Origin: Leifsonia tongyongensis
GTDB lineage: Bacteria; Actinomycetota; Actinomycetes; Actinomycetales; Microbacteriaceae
Length of the DNA: 64,000 nt
Direction: 5' to 3'
Assembly (NCBI RefSeq): GCF_010686705.1
Contig: NZ_JAAGWY010000002.1
Location: 396,001-460,000 of the forward strand
Made by a program: the position numbers and the translations under genes. Shown here piece by piece: positions 38,288 to 51,960 of the stretch (positions within the stretch are counted from its first letter, which is position 1; the number at the start of each line of letters is the position of its first letter). Below the pieces are notes generated by a model that saw nothing but the letters and a program-made list of their open reading frames with translations, had not been told where the DNA came from and ran no database searches.

Positions 38288-38289
38288 AC

Positions 38290-38328
38290 AGAAAGCCCCC
38301 GCCCGGATGTGTCCGGCGGGGGCTTTCT
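38290..38328. terminator. Strong bidirectional terminator between pgl and rbpA
   Basis: AGAAAGCCCCCGCC (38290-38303) pairs with GGCGGGGGCTTTCT (38315-38328) with further pairing inward through CGGA/TCCG. Both flanks give short U-rich runs (TTTCT on each strand), which fits the two convergent operons that meet here. Confidence 0.8.
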
Positions 38329-38336
38329 CGTGAGAC

Positions 38337-38705
38337 CTAGTTGGTTGCGCTGAGCTTGCCGCGGCGCGCACGAAGCTGCGTCAGGGCGTCCTCGAGGAGC
38401 TGCTCAGCCTCGTCCTCGGTGCGACGCTCCTTCACATAGGCGAGGTGCGTCTTGTACGGCTCGAGCTTGGCGACCGACGGCGGGTTGTCCTTGTCGCGGC
38501 CGGCAGGCAGGCCCGACGACGGCGAGTCGATGATCTCAGGAATCTCGTCCTCAGGCAGGTTCGCGGCGAAATGCCGCACCGTCTCGTTGCCGAGGGCGTC
38601 CCAGTACGACACGGAGATACGCTCTGCGTGGTAGCCGCGGTCCTGCTCCCCCATCGGACCGGCGCCGACGCGCGAGCCCCGAATTGCGCTTCCACCGGAT
38701 GCCAT
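38337..38705 (-). CDS. rbpA: RNA polymerase-binding protein RbpA
   Basis: A 122-residue RbpA, the essential actinobacterial factor that helps the primary sigma factor open promoters. The N-terminal GSAIRGSRVGAGPMGEQDRG and the sigma-binding C-terminal helix region (TEDEAEQLLEDALTQLRARRG) are characteristic. No zinc-binding Cys is seen, as in many non-Streptomyces members. AGGAGG lies 4-5 nt before the ATG at 38705. It comes 36 bp after secG and is the last gene of the glycolytic run. Confidence 0.95.
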   Translation of the reverse strand: MASGGSAIRGSRVGAGPMGEQDRGYHAERISVSYWDALGNETVRHFAANLPEDEIPEIIDSPSSGLPAGRDKDNPPSVAKLEPYKTHLAYVKERRTEDEAEQLLEDALTQLRARRGKLSATN

Positions 38706-38741
38706 TGTTCCTCCTCTGGCCCGAAGGCCGATGTGCTGTGG

Positions 38742-38993
38742 TCAGGCGCCAGTATCGAACTTGGTGATCAGTCCGAGTACGACGATGCAGGTGATCCAGA
38801 TCAAGCCCAGGATCACCGTAATGCGATTGAGGTTGCGTTCGGCAACTCCGGATGCTCCGAGGTTGGACGTGACGCCACCCCCGAACATGTCCGACAGGCC
38901 GCCCCCACGACCTTTGTGCAGAAGGATGAGCAGGGTCAGCAGGAGGCTGGTGATGCCCAGAAGCACCTGCAGGACGACCTGGAGAATTTGCAC
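38742..38993 (-). CDS. secG: Preprotein translocase subunit SecG
   Basis: An 83-residue membrane protein with two helices and the cytoplasmic KGRGGGLSDMFGGG loop between them, which is the SecG signature. It aids SecYE-mediated export. GTG start with AAAGG upstream. It lies after tpiA, an arrangement shared by many actinobacteria and firmicutes. Confidence 0.95.
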   Translation of the reverse strand: MQILQVVLQVLLGITSLLLTLLILLHKGRGGGLSDMFGGGVTSNLGASGVAERNLNRITVILGLIWITCIVVLGLITKFDTGA

Positions 38994-39061
38994 GAGAAAC
39001 CTTTCGGGGAACGACCGGGCTCAGCGCCCGGGAAGACCACAGACCAGTATAACCGCAGCCG

Positions 39062-39865
39062 TCACAGGCCGACGTGCTTCTGATATCGCACGATGGCCGC
39101 GAACTCGTCGACGTCGAGGCTTGCGCCGCCCACCAGGGCCCCGTCGACGTTGGGTTCGCGCATGAAGCTGGCGATGTTGCCGGACTTGACCGAGCCTCCG
39201 TAGAGGATGCGCGTCTTGGCGGCGACGTCTTCACCGAGCACATCCACGAGCACGGCGCGGAGCGCCGCGGCGACCTGCTCCGCCTGCTCCGGCGTCGCCG
39301 CCTGACCCGATCCGATGGCCCAGACGGGCTCGTACGCCACCACGATGTCTGCGGCCGTGGACACGTGCGCCAGGGCCGCGCGGAGCTGTGTGACCGGAAT
39401 CGCGCTTGGCCCGTGCTGCTCGAGGTCTTCGGCCGTCTCGCCGACACAGATGATCGGCGACAGGTTCTGCGCCAGGGCGGCTGCAACCTTCGCGGCGACC
39501 TGTTCGTCCGTCTCCGCGTGCAGGGTGCGGCGTTCCGAGTGCCCGATGATGACGTAACGGCACTCCAGCTTCGACAGGAAGACCGCGGAGATCTCGCCGG
39601 TGTACGCGCCCGACTCGTGCTCGGAGACGTCCTGCGCACCGAACGCGAGAGGAAGCTTGTCCGCCGAGACGAGCGTCTGCACGCTGCGCAGGTCGGTGAA
39701 GGGCGGGAAGACCGCGACCTCCACGGTGTTGAAGTCGTGACCGGCGTCCTTCAGCGTCCACGCGAGCTTCTGCACGAACGCGATCGCCTGAAGGTGATCG
39801 AGATTCATCTTCCAGTTGCCGGCGATCAGCGGCGTGCGCCGCACCGACGAGCTCACTGCTGCCAT
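39062..39865 (-). CDS. tpiA: Triosephosphate isomerase
   Basis: A 267-residue TIM barrel. GNWKMN (Lys near residue 19), IIGHSERR (His) and [10 protein letters not shown] (catalytic Glu) are all present. It interconverts dihydroxyacetone phosphate and glyceraldehyde-3-phosphate. The ATG lies 13 nt inside the pgk coding end, so the two overlap and are coupled. Confidence 0.97.
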   Translation of the reverse strand: MAAVSSSVRRTPLIAGNWKMNLDHLQAIAFVQKLAWTLKDAGHDFNTVEVAVFPPFTDLRSVQTLVSADKLPLAFGAQDVSEHESGAYTGEISAVFLSKLECRYVIIGHSERRTLHAETDEQVAAKVAAALAQNLSPIICVGETAEDLEQHGPSAIPVTQLRAALAHVSTAADIVVAYEPVWAIGSGQAATPEQAEQVAAALRAVLVDVLGEDVAAKTRILYGGSVKSGNIASFMREPNVDGALVGGASLDVDEFAAIVRYQKHVGL

Positions 39866-41070
39866 CCGAGGACCTCCAGGCCGGGCAGGTGCTTGCCCTC
39901 GAGGAATTCGAGGCTCGCCCCACCACCGGTAGAAATGTGACCGAACTGGTCATCGCTGAAACCGAGTGCGCGCACGGCGGCCGCTGAGTCGCCGCCGCCC
40001 ACCACACTGAGCCCGCCAACCTCGGTGAGCGCCTGGGCGATCGCCTTCGTGCCCGCCGCGAACGGTGCGAGCTCGAAGACGCCCATCGGTCCGTTCCAGA
40101 AGACGGTGCGGCCGGCGCGGATGTACTCCGCGAAGAGCTCGGAGGTCTCCGGGCCGATGTCGAGACCGAGTCCGGCATGGCCCCACTCGGTGTCCTCGAT
40201 GGCGTCGATCGGGCGAACGACATGGTCGGCGTCGGCGCTGAACGCCGAAGCGACGACGACGTCACGCGGGAGCACGATCGCGACCCCCAGCTGCTCCGCC
40301 TGCTCGAGGTAGCCCCTGACCGTCTCGAGCTGGTCGGCCTCGAGAAGGCTGGAGCCGACCTTGTGGCCCTGCGCTGCGAGGAAGGTGAACAGCATCCCTC
40401 CACCGATGAGCAGCGAGTTCACACGTGGAAGCAGGTGGCCGATCACGCCGAGCTTGTCGGAGACCTTCGAACCGCCCAGCACGACGACGTACGGCCGCTC
40501 AGGGCTCTCCGTGAGGCGGTCGAGCACATCGAGCTCGGTGGCGATCAGCTGACCCGCCGCGCTCGGGAGGAGCTTCGCCAGCTCGTACACGCTCGCCTGC
40601 TTGCGGTGGACGACTCCGAAGCCGTCGCTCACGAACGCATCGCCGAACTCGGCCAGGCGCGAGGCGAACGCTTCGCGCTCGGCATCGTCTTTGCTCGCCT
40701 CCCCCGGATTGAACCGGAGGTTCTCGAGGAGGGCGACGTCGCCGTCCTCCAGGCCGTTCACGGCCGCTTGTGCCCCGCCGCCGACCGTGTCGCGCGCGAA
40801 TGTCACGGGCTTGCCCAGAAGCTCGCAGAGACGCTGAGCGACGGGGGCGAGGCTGTACCGGGAATCCGGTGCACCCTCCGGGCGGCCGAGGTGAGAGATC
40901 ACGACGACCTTGGCGCCCTGGTTGATCAGGGCGTTCAGCGTGGGAATCGACGCTCGCACACGGCCGTCGTCCGTGACCTGGCCGTCCTTGAGGGGAACGT
41001 TCAGATCACAGCGGACGATGACGCGCTTGCCGGCGAGCGAACCGAGTGAATCCAATGTGCGAAGCGTCAC
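39853..41070 (-). CDS. pgk: Phosphoglycerate kinase
   Basis: A 405-residue [11 protein letters not shown] and SHLGRPEG in the N-lobe, [11 protein letters not shown] and GGGDSAAAV in the C-lobe. It makes ATP from 1,3-bisphosphoglycerate. GTG start 15 bp after the gap stop. Confidence 0.97.
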   Translation of the reverse strand: MTLRTLDSLGSLAGKRVIVRCDLNVPLKDGQVTDDGRVRASIPTLNALINQGAKVVVISHLGRPEGAPDSRYSLAPVAQRLCELLGKPVTFARDTVGGGAQAAVNGLEDGDVALLENLRFNPGEASKDDAEREAFASRLAEFGDAFVSDGFGVVHRKQASVYELAKLLPSAAGQLIATELDVLDRLTESPERPYVVVLGGSKVSDKLGVIGHLLPRVNSLLIGGGMLFTFLAAQGHKVGSSLLEADQLETVRGYLEQAEQLGVAIVLPRDVVVASAFSADADHVVRPIDAIEDTEWGHAGLGLDIGPETSELFAEYIRAGRTVFWNGPMGVFELAPFAAGTKAIAQALTEVGGLSVVGGGDSAAAVRALGFSDDQFGHISTGGGASLEFLEGKHLPGLEVLGWQQ

Positions 41071-41085
41071 GTCGGTTCCCTTGCG

Positions 41086-42105
<1,020 letters not shown>

Positions 42106-42194
42106 TTACTCACGAGCGCCGAGCGGCGCGGATATGGGGGTTGAAATGCGGACGGCGGCGTCCCGGGCGGTGGCCACCCGGGACACCCTTCCCG

Positions 42195-42821
42195 CTACGA
42201 CAGTAGCAGCAGCCCTGACGTCTTTTCGCGTGCTGCCCGGAAGCGCAGGTCCACATCCGCCCAGTTGGTGATGTTCCAGAAAGCCTTGACGTAGTCGGCC
42301 TTGACGTTGACGTAGTCGAGGTAGAAGGCGTGCTCCCACATGTCGAGGAGCAGCAGCGGGATGGTCGCGGCCGCCAGGTTGCCCTGGTGGTCGTAGAGCT
42401 GCTCGATGATCAGCTTCTGGCCCAGGGAATCCCAGGCGAGGATCGACCAGCCGGACCCCTGGATCCCGAGCGCGGAGGCGGTGAAATGCGCGCGGAACTT
42501 GTCGTAGGAGCCGAAGAACTCGTCGATCGCGGCACCCAGCTCGCCACCCGGCTTGTCGCCGCCGTCCGGTGAGAGGTTGTTCCAGAACACCGTGTGGTTG
42601 ACGTGACCGGCCAGGTTGAACGCGAGGTCCTTCTGGAGTTTGTTCACGTAGGTGAGGTCGTCAGCGTCGCGTGCCTCGGCGAGCTTGGCGAGGGCGGTAT
42701 TGGCACCGTCGACGTACGCCTTGTGATGCTTGTCGTGGTGCAGCTCCATGATCCGACCGCTGATGTTCGGTTCAAGTGCCGAATAGTCGTACGGAAGGTC
42801 TGCGAGCGTGTAGTCAGCCAT
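42195..42821 (-). CDS. sodA: Superoxide dismutase (Mn/Fe family)
   Basis: A 208-residue Mn/Fe SOD. Metal ligands are in the MELHHDKHH helix, [12 protein letters not shown] and [11 protein letters not shown] (Asp and His). GSGW and the AHF pattern favour manganese but do not prove it. Cytoplasmic, no signal peptide. GAGGAG lies 7-8 nt before the ATG. Has its own probable promoter (TAGACT at 42886). Confidence 0.95.
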   Translation of the reverse strand: MADYTLADLPYDYSALEPNISGRIMELHHDKHHKAYVDGANTALAKLAEARDADDLTYVNKLQKDLAFNLAGHVNHTVFWNNLSPDGGDKPGGELGAAIDEFFGSYDKFRAHFTASALGIQGSGWSILAWDSLGQKLIIEQLYDHQGNLAAATIPLLLLDMWEHAFYLDYVNVKADYVKAFWNITNWADVDLRFRAAREKTSGLLLLS

Positions 42822-42885
42822 TACTCATCTCCTCATATCGTTGCCGACCGCGATCCATTCGCGGCGGCTTTCGAGCGACTTTTCC

Positions 42886-42891
42886 AGTCTA
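42886..42891 (-). promoter_or_regulatory. Candidate -10 element for sodA
   Basis: TAGACT on the minus strand, with GTTCAG at a 17-bp spacing as a weak -35; start near 42879 with a leader of about 58 nt. Confidence 0.4.
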
Positions 42892-42957
42892 GTGAGGAGG
42901 AGCCGTGGCTGAACGCGCACCTTTCACCCTTGAGAAGCCCCGGTGATCGTGCCTGAC

Positions 42958-43938
42958 TCAGACGTCGTCGAGATCGGCGGGGAGGTTGGCCTCCGTGCCC
43001 GGGATGCCCAGGTCGACAGCGCGCTTGTCGGCCATCGCGAGCAGGCGGCGGATGCGGCCGGCGACGGCATCCTTCGTCATGGGCGGGTCGGCGTGGTGGC
43101 CGAGCTCGTCGAGGCTGGAGTCGCGGAAATTGAGGCGGAGCTCGCCGGCGTAGCGCAGGTGGTCGGGAACGTCGTCGCCGAGGATCTCGAGTGCTCGTTC
43201 TACGCGCGCGCACGCGGCGACAGCGGCCTGCGCCGAACGCCGCAGGTTGGCGTCGTCGAAGTTCACCAGGCGGTTGGCGGTCGCCCGCACCTCGCGGCGC
43301 TGGCGGAGCTGCTCCCAGCTCTGCACCGTGCCGGTGGCGCCCATGTGCACGAGCATGGCGCTGATCGCGTCGCCGTCGCGGATGACGACGCGATGAACCC
43401 CACGCACCTCGCGGGCCTTCGCCGCGATCCCGAGGCGCCCCGCGGCGCCGACGAGCGCCATCGCGGATTCGTTTCCGGGGCAGGTCACTTCGAGCGCTGC
43501 CGAACGACCGGGATCGGTGAGCGAGCCGTGGGCGAGGAACGCGCCACGCCAGACGGCGGCGAGCTCTTCGCGCGACCCGGTGGTGAGCCGGTTCGGCAGC
43601 CCGCGGATGGGTCGGCGGCGCGCATCCAGGAGTCCGGTCTGGCGCGCAAGGGTTTCGCCGCCGTCGAGGACGCGGACGAGGTACTGGCTGGTGCGGCGCA
43701 GCCCTGACGCCGAGATGACCGAGACCTCGCTGCGGACGCCGTAGAGCTCGGCGAGGTCTTTGCGCACGCGTCGTGCGAGCTCGGGGGTGTCGAGTTCGCT
43801 TTCCACGGCGATGCGCCCGGAGATCAGGTGCAGACCACCGGAGAACCGGAGGATGGTCGCCAGTTCTGCCGCGCGGACCGTGGTCTTGCTGACCTCGACC
43901 TTCGAGAGTTCATCTTTGACGTCGGCGGTGAGAGCCAA
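42958..43938 (-). CDS. whiA: DNA-binding protein WhiA
   Basis: A 326-residue WhiA, with the LAGLIDADG-like N-terminal fold ([24 protein letters not shown]) and a C-terminal helix-turn-helix ([26 protein letters not shown]). In Streptomyces it controls sporulation septation with WhiB; in non-sporulating relatives its role is cell division or unknown. The start is a rare TTG at 43938, preceded by AGGA 6-7 nt upstream. It follows rapZ directly; yvcK, usually between them, is absent. Confidence 0.93.
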   Translation of the reverse strand: MALTADVKDELSKVEVSKTTVRAAELATILRFSGGLHLISGRIAVESELDTPELARRVRKDLAELYGVRSEVSVISASGLRRTSQYLVRVLDGGETLARQTGLLDARRRPIRGLPNRLTTGSREELAAVWRGAFLAHGSLTDPGRSAALEVTCPGNESAMALVGAAGRLGIAAKAREVRGVHRVVIRDGDAISAMLVHMGATGTVQSWEQLRQRREVRATANRLVNFDDANLRRSAQAAVAACARVERALEILGDDVPDHLRYAGELRLNFRDSSLDELGHHADPPMTKDAVAGRIRRLLAMADKRAVDLGIPGTEANLPADLDDV

Positions 43939-44023
43939 TCGTTGTCCTATCTTTCGCGTCGATCGCGTGAGCGAGCGAGTATGTCTGTCTTCCGGTCGTC
44001 AGACCGAGCTTGTCGTGCCGGAT

Positions 44024-44899
44024 TCATTCACGGCCGAGGTCACGATGTTTCGCACTCACGGCGACCCCCGGGAGGGTCTGCAGGCGTGTGACCAGCTCTT
44101 CGGCGATCGCCACGGAACGGTGCTTCCCCCCCGTGCAGCCTACCGCGATCGTGGCGTGCCGTTTGTTCTCACGCTGGTAGCCGGCGAGCACGGGGGTCAG
44201 CGCGGCCACATAGGCATCGATGAATTCGCGTGCACCCGGCTGGCCGAGGACGTAGTCGCGCACCTCGTCATCCTGCCCGGTCAGCGGCCTGAGAGCAGGG
44301 ATCCAGAACGGGTTCGGAAGGAACCGTGCATCGGAGACCAGATCGGCGTCGGCCGGGAGCCCGTACTTGAAGCCGAAGCTCATGACGGTCACCTGGACGC
44401 CGGCGGTGTCCTCCGCTGCGAAGGTCTCGGTGATGCTGGTGGCGAGCTGATGGATGTTCAGGTCGGAGGTGTCGACGATCATGTCCGCCGACTCGCGGAT
44501 CTCACGCAGGCGGGTGCGCTCGGCGGTGATGCCGTCGAGGATCGTCCCGCCGCCCTGCAGCGGATGCGGCCGCCGAACGGCTTCGAAGCGCCTCACGAGG
44601 GCCGCATCCGTGGCCTCCAGGAAGAGCACACGCACCTTGGTTCCGTCGCGGAGACTCTGCACCATGTCCTGCAGGTCGGCGAAGAAGTTGCGGCCGCGGA
44701 CGTCGACCACCGCGGCGATGCGCGGAAGGGTGGAGCCTGCACGGCTCGCCAGCTCGATGAGCGGTCGGAGCATCTGCGGAGGCAGATTGTCGACGACATA
44801 CCAGTCGAGATCTTCGAGCGCGTTCGCCACCGTTGATCGGCCGGCGCCAGACATTCCTGTGACGATCAGCACTTCCTGCTGTTCGTTCTCGGTGGTCAT
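44024..44899 (-). CDS. rapZ: RapZ-family nucleotide-binding protein (YvcJ/RapZ)
   Basis: A 291-residue P-loop protein: [16 protein letters not shown] (Walker A, with Arg in place of Lys, as in many actinobacteria), [10 protein letters not shown] (Walker B-like) and the C-terminal [16 protein letters not shown], conserved in this family. In enterobacteria RapZ directs glmZ RNA decay; in Gram-positives it binds UDP-GlcNAc or nucleotides. ATG at 44899 is chosen as the first codon after GGAGG with homologous sequence; 37 bp separate it from uvrC. Confidence 0.9.
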   Translation of the reverse strand: MTTENEQQEVLIVTGMSGAGRSTVANALEDLDWYVVDNLPPQMLRPLIELASRAGSTLPRIAAVVDVRGRNFFADLQDMVQSLRDGTKVRVLFLEATDAALVRRFEAVRRPHPLQGGGTILDGITAERTRLREIRESADMIVDTSDLNIHQLATSITETFAAEDTAGVQVTVMSFGFKYGLPADADLVSDARFLPNPFWIPALRPLTGQDDEVRDYVLGQPGAREFIDAYVAALTPVLAGYQRENKRHATIAVGCTGGKHRSVAIAEELVTRLQTLPGVAVSAKHRDLGRE

Positions 44900-44936
44900 G
44901 GGCGTCGCGCCTCCGCTCGGTCGGTGTGGCTCCAGC

Positions 44937-46946
44937 CTATCGAGTGCCGAGGCGATCATGGATGGCCCCAGCTAGGGAGGGTCCGATGCCTTTCACCTCT
45001 GCGATCTGCTCCGGCGAGGCCTTCTTCAGTTGGGCGACCGAGCCGAAATGCTTGAGGAGTTCTTTGACCCGCGAGGGTCCGAGCCCGGGGATCTCGCCCA
45101 GCACCGAGCCGATGTCGCGCTTGCGCCGGGAACGCTGGTACGTGATCGCGAAGCGGTGCGCTTCGTCGCGGATGCGCTGGATCAGGAACAGTGCATCGCT
45201 GTTCCTGGGGAGGATGACCGGGTAGTCGGAGTCCGGCAGCCAGATCTCCTCGAGACGCTTGGCGATGCCGGCGAGCTGGATGCCCTGCACTCCCGATTCT
45301 TCGAGAGCCCGGGCCGCCGCCGCGACCTGGGGCTGCCCGCCGTCGACGATGAGCAGGTTGGGCGGGTACGAGAACCGGGCGCGACGCTTCTCGGCCGCGG
45401 CAGCGAGCTCGTCTTCGAGCGGGTCGCGGTCGACGGCCTCATCGCCGGGCGCCGTGTCGCCGAGTGCGTTGGGGTCGAGCTCGTCGAGGACCGGTTCGTC
45501 GCCTTCTGATGCGTCGTCCTCGCCGCCCGGTCGGAGATACGCGAGGCGCCGGGTGATGACCTGGTAGATCGACTCGGTGTCATCGGTCGACTCGGGGATG
45601 CTGAACCGGCGGTACTGGTCTTTGCGCGGCAGCCCGTCCTCGAACACGACCATCGAGGCGACGATGTTCGTGCCGCTGAGGTGGGAGACGTCGTAACACT
45701 CCATCCGGAGCGGCGCTTCGTCCATGCCGAGCGCATCCCGGATGTCGCCCAGCGCCTTCGAACGTGCGACGAAATCCGAACTGCGCCGTGTCTTGTACAG
45801 GATGAGCGCGTTCTTCGCGTTCATCTCGACCGTGTGCGCAAGGGCGGCCTTGTCGCCGCGCTGGGCGACCCGGATGCCGACCCGTCCCGTGAGCGGACCG
45901 CGCGACGACGCAGGGTCGCCGTTCTCCTGCCGCCGGGCGGTCAGCCAGAGTTCGAGCTCGGCCGCGTCCTCCGGGAGTTCGGGAACGAGGATCTCGCGCG
46001 GCGGTGTCGAGTCGCCTTCGTAGGCGTTCTGGAGCACGATCTCGACGAGCTCGCCGAGATCCACATCCAGTTCTTTGTCGACCACCCAGCTGCGCACACC
46101 TCGGATGCGGCCGCCGCGGACGATGAACTGCTGCACGGCTGCTGCGAGCTCGTCGTGGGCGATGCCGAAGATGTCGGCGTCGACGTTCTCGGGCAGCACG
46201 ATGGCGCTCTTCGACATCGCCGCTTCCAGTGCCTGGATGGCGTCCCGGTGCCGTGCAGCGGATTCGTAGTCCTGGGTGCTCGCAGCCGCCTTCATCCGGT
46301 GCGTGAGGTCGCGGATGTACCGGGTGTCGTTGCCGGCCATGAACGAGACGAAGTCCTCCGCGATCTCGCGATGCTCGTCCTTGGTCACCCGGCCCACGCA
46401 CGGTGCGGCGCACTTGCCGATGTCGCCGAGCAGGCAGGGGCGCCCCGTGATCTCCGCACGGCGGTAGACGCCGTCCGAGCAGCTCCTCATCGGGAAGGCT
46501 TTGAGCATCAGGTCGACCGTGTCGCGGATCGCCCAGACCTTCGTGTACGGGCCGAAGTAGCGGGCATCCTTGATGTTGCGGTTGCGTGTGACGGTGACCC
46601 GCGGTACGTCTTCACCGAGTGTGACGGCGAGGTACGGGTAGGTCTTGTCGTCGCGGAACTGCACGTTGAACGGCGGGTTGAACTCTTTGATCCAGGTGTA
46701 CTCGAGCTGGAGCGCCTCGAACTCGGTCGCGACGACCGTCCACTCGACCGACGATGCCGACGTGACCATCTTCCGCGTGCGATCGTGCAGGTTGTGAAGG
46801 GGGGCGAAATAGTTGCTCAGGCGAGCGCGCAGGTTCTTCGCTTTTCCGACGTAGAGCACCCGGCGGTTCGCATCCCGGAACCGGTAGACGCCCGGCTGCG
46901 TCGGTATCTCCCCGGCCTTGGGCCGGTAGCTGACGGTATCGGCCAC
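44937..46946 (-). CDS. uvrC: Excinuclease ABC subunit C
   Basis: A 669-residue UvrC. The N-terminal GIY-YIG nuclease shows [20 protein letters not shown] (about 20-40), a UVR domain lies near 205-235, the RNase H-like C-terminal nuclease contains [16 protein letters not shown] and LIVDGGQPQ, and a C-terminal (HhH)2 DNA-binding region [11 protein letters not shown] follows. Makes both incisions in nucleotide excision repair with UvrAB. Starts 9 bp after uvrA. Confidence 0.97.
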   Translation of the reverse strand: MADTVSYRPKAGEIPTQPGVYRFRDANRRVLYVGKAKNLRARLSNYFAPLHNLHDRTRKMVTSASSVEWTVVATEFEALQLEYTWIKEFNPPFNVQFRDDKTYPYLAVTLGEDVPRVTVTRNRNIKDARYFGPYTKVWAIRDTVDLMLKAFPMRSCSDGVYRRAEITGRPCLLGDIGKCAAPCVGRVTKDEHREIAEDFVSFMAGNDTRYIRDLTHRMKAAASTQDYESAARHRDAIQALEAAMSKSAIVLPENVDADIFGIAHDELAAAVQQFIVRGGRIRGVRSWVVDKELDVDLGELVEIVLQNAYEGDSTPPREILVPELPEDAAELELWLTARRQENGDPASSRGPLTGRVGIRVAQRGDKAALAHTVEMNAKNALILYKTRRSSDFVARSKALGDIRDALGMDEAPLRMECYDVSHLSGTNIVASMVVFEDGLPRKDQYRRFSIPESTDDTESIYQVITRRLAYLRPGGEDDASEGDEPVLDELDPNALGDTAPGDEAVDRDPLEDELAAAAEKRRARFSYPPNLLIVDGGQPQVAAAARALEESGVQGIQLAGIAKRLEEIWLPDSDYPVILPRNSDALFLIQRIRDEAHRFAITYQRSRRKRDIGSVLGEIPGLGPSRVKELLKHFGSVAQLKKASPEQIAEVKGIGPSLAGAIHDRLGTR

Positions 46947-46955
46947 GGCGGTAGC

Positions 46956-49841
<2,886 letters not shown>

Positions 49842-49951
49842 TCGATCAATTCTCCGCTATTCGTGCGACGTGGCGATCCACGTTCGCTCTCGGCGACAGT
49901 CGCCCCGACCGCGCGGTGCGCCCCCACCCCGGTTGTCCGAGTACACCGCAG

Positions 49952-49967
49952 TCGAACATATCTTCGA
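49952..49967 (-). promoter_or_regulatory. LexA (SOS) box upstream of uvrA
   Basis: TCGAACATATCTTCGA matches the actinobacterial LexA consensus TCGAAC-N4-GTTCGA with one mismatch (C for G). It overlaps the 3' end of a minus-strand TACAAT hexamer at 49967-49972, so LexA bound here would cover the promoter. Confidence 0.6.
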
Positions 49968-49972
49968 TTGTA
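49967..49972 (-). promoter_or_regulatory. Candidate -10 element for uvrA
   Basis: TACAAT on the minus strand, adjacent to the LexA box; expected start near 49960 with a leader of about 118 nt. No good -35. Confidence 0.4.
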
Positions 49973-50039
49973 GCGCTCCCCTGTCGCGCTGTGCGCCCCT
50001 ACGCGGCGAGTCTAAGCCACCCCTCCGACATCGGAGCGA

Positions 50040-50606
50040 TCAGGGTCGCCGCTCCCGCAGAAGCGGTCCGAGGAGGATGAACGCCAGCGCCGCGAGTGCG
50101 CCCGCCGCGACGACAGCGATGGCCGGGAGCGCAGCGCTCGGCGCTGTCGCGGAGGCCAGCCAGAGTGTCGCCGCGATGAGCAGCTGAGTGGGCACCTGGA
50201 TCGCGGCATAGCGGACGGCGGACGGCGCGAGTGCACGGAACTGGACCCTCGACAGCGGTGGCGCCACGAGCATCCACGAGGCGAGCACGTGCTCTGCGTG
50301 CACGCCCGCCACCAGGACGTACGGGTGCCAGTCGAGCGGCTCGGGCTGGCGCGTGAGCACGGTTCCGGCGAGCACCACGAGCATCACCCAGGCCGTCATC
50401 CAGCGCGGCACGGCGACGGCTGCGGCGGCGAGCAGGATGACGACACCGCTCCAGAACGCCGACGTCCCCTCGGCGACCCCCAGGCTCACCGCCACGAGGA
50501 GGAAGACGGCCCGCAGCGCCCAGCCGGGGAGGTGCGCGCCGATGACCGGGGCTCCGGTTGCAAGGTGGGCCGCACCCGGTTCGAGCGTGGTCGGTTCCGA
50601 GGTCAT
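50040..50606 (-). CDS. Membrane protein of the MoxR/DUF58 cassette, unknown
   Basis: A 188-residue protein with about five hydrophobic helices (first near 30-48, then 52-66, 72-83, 134-150 and 158-180) and short loops. I recognise no family. It is the last gene of the cassette and its ATG overlaps the DUF58 stop by 4 bp, so it is translated with it. Its role is probably structural or in membrane sensing; nothing more can be said from sequence. A small CTCCGA/TCGGAG hairpin lies just after its stop. Confidence 0.7.
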   Translation of the reverse strand: MTSEPTTLEPGAAHLATGAPVIGAHLPGWALRAVFLLVAVSLGVAEGTSAFWSGVVILLAAAAVAVPRWMTAWVMLVVLAGTVLTRQPEPLDWHPYVLVAGVHAEHVLASWMLVAPPLSRVQFRALAPSAVRYAAIQVPTQLLIAATLWLASATAPSAALPAIAVVAAGALAALAFILLGPLLRERRP

Positions 50607-51958
50607 CGGACACCTCGCGGCCGGCTCAGGATCCGCAGCACCGCTTCGCGATCCGGATGGTCGGCGGAGCGCTCCCAGCGGACCACGTCGATCCCCGCCG
50701 CTCGCAGACGATGAAGCCGCTCGTCGCGCTCCATCGTCACGATCCGGAAGGCGACGAGTTCGCGTCTGACCAGTCCGGTGGTCACCGGGTTCGGAAGCGC
50801 GTCGACACCGATGACGCGGTGCCCGGATGCCCGCCAGAGCAGTGCGAGATGCGCGGCCTCGTCATCGAGGAACGTCGAGAAGACGATGATCTCCGCACCG
50901 GGGACGACCTGCGGCGCGCGCACCCGGTCAGATGCGTAGCCCGACGGACGCGTGCGCGCGATGGCGTCCAGGAGCCGGTAGAGGTGCCGCGCTCCTCCTC
51001 CGGGCCGGAGCGCGCGGGTCTGGGTCGCGAGGTCGTGGAAGCCGACGCGGTCGCCCGACCGGATGTAGCCGGCGGCAAGAGAGCTCGCCCCCTCACGGGC
51101 GAGATCCAGGGAGCTGACCCCCCTGTTGCGCGGTGCGCCGCTGCTCCATTCCGACACTCCGTCGGTCACGTCGTCCCTGCTGTCGAGGACGATCAGGATG
51201 GCCGCATCCGAGGTCGCCGTCGTGCGACGCACGTACAGCTCCCCCGGCGCCTGCGCACGCCGCGCCGTAGCCCGCCAGTCGATGCGCCGCAGGCGGTCGC
51301 CACTCGTGAAACGGTCGATGTCGCGGAATTCGCCGCCCGCGCCCGGACGGGACGAATCATGAGGTCCGGTCAGTCCGGTCAGCCGCTCAGGCAGCGGAAG
51401 ACTCCGCGGCGCCGTGTACGGCGGTTCGACGACCCGTTCGGTGAAGAGCGGCAGCGTCGGGTCCGACAGGAAGGCCGCATCCGCTCCGATCAGCCGGTAC
51501 CGCGTCTCCACGAACCGCTGCGGACCGGAGTGCAGGACCGGGATGGTGCCCCGGAGCGCGGCGGCCGTCGCCGGCGCGACGAGGTAGTCCCGCTCGCGCG
51601 CACCGAGGGTTCTCAGCCGCACATGTACGGCGTCCAGGCCGTTTCCCGCCGTGATCCCGATCGTGTAGTCGAGGGACGTGCGTTCGCGGCCGCGCTTCGT
51701 CGCGGAGGTGAACCTCGATGGTGTCCGGGACGGCGGTCGCCTGTCCCAGGCGAGCGCTGCCGCAACGGCGAGCGGAAGGCCGACCAGGGCGAGTTCGACG
51801 TTCGCGACGGCCAGGGCCATCCCGAGGCAGATCAGGGCGACGACGATGCCGCCGGACACCGCCGCGCTCATCGACCATCCGTGGCTGGACACGCTCGTGG
51901 GGGGTGCAGGTGGCGCAGGTCCCTGCTCGGGAGTCCGCGCGGCGCCGGTCTCGTCCAT
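50603..51958 (-). CDS. DUF58 domain-containing protein
   Basis: A 451-residue DUF58 protein. Two N-terminal helices (about 35-75) anchor a beta-rich middle, and the DUF58 signature EFRDIDRFTSGDRLRRIDWRATAR lies at about 230-255 with a vWA-like domain after it (AAILIVLDSRDDV). DUF58 proteins pair with MoxR ATPases and von Willebrand-type proteins in protein maturation or envelope stress systems of unclear function. It lies 2 bp after moxR and overlaps the next gene by 4 bp. Confidence 0.9.
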   Translation of the reverse strand: MDETGAARTPEQGPAPPAPPTSVSSHGWSMSAAVSGGIVVALICLGMALAVANVELALVGLPLAVAAALAWDRRPPSRTPSRFTSATKRGRERTSLDYTIGITAGNGLDAVHVRLRTLGARERDYLVAPATAAALRGTIPVLHSGPQRFVETRYRLIGADAAFLSDPTLPLFTERVVEPPYTAPRSLPLPERLTGLTGPHDSSRPGAGGEFRDIDRFTSGDRLRRIDWRATARRAQAPGELYVRRTTATSDAAILIVLDSRDDVTDGVSEWSSGAPRNRGVSSLDLAREGASSLAAGYIRSGDRVGFHDLATQTRALRPGGGARHLYRLLDAIARTRPSGYASDRVRAPQVVPGAEIIVFSTFLDDEAAHLALLWRASGHRVIGVDALPNPVTTGLVRRELVAFRIVTMERDERLHRLRAAGIDVVRWERSADHPDREAVLRILSRPRGVR

Positions 51959-51960
51959 GG

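Noticed and set aside
38185-38289. tRNA or small RNA between pgl and rbpA
   Set aside because: GC-rich sequence folds into hairpins but no cloverleaf or anticodon arm fits; better explained as terminators.
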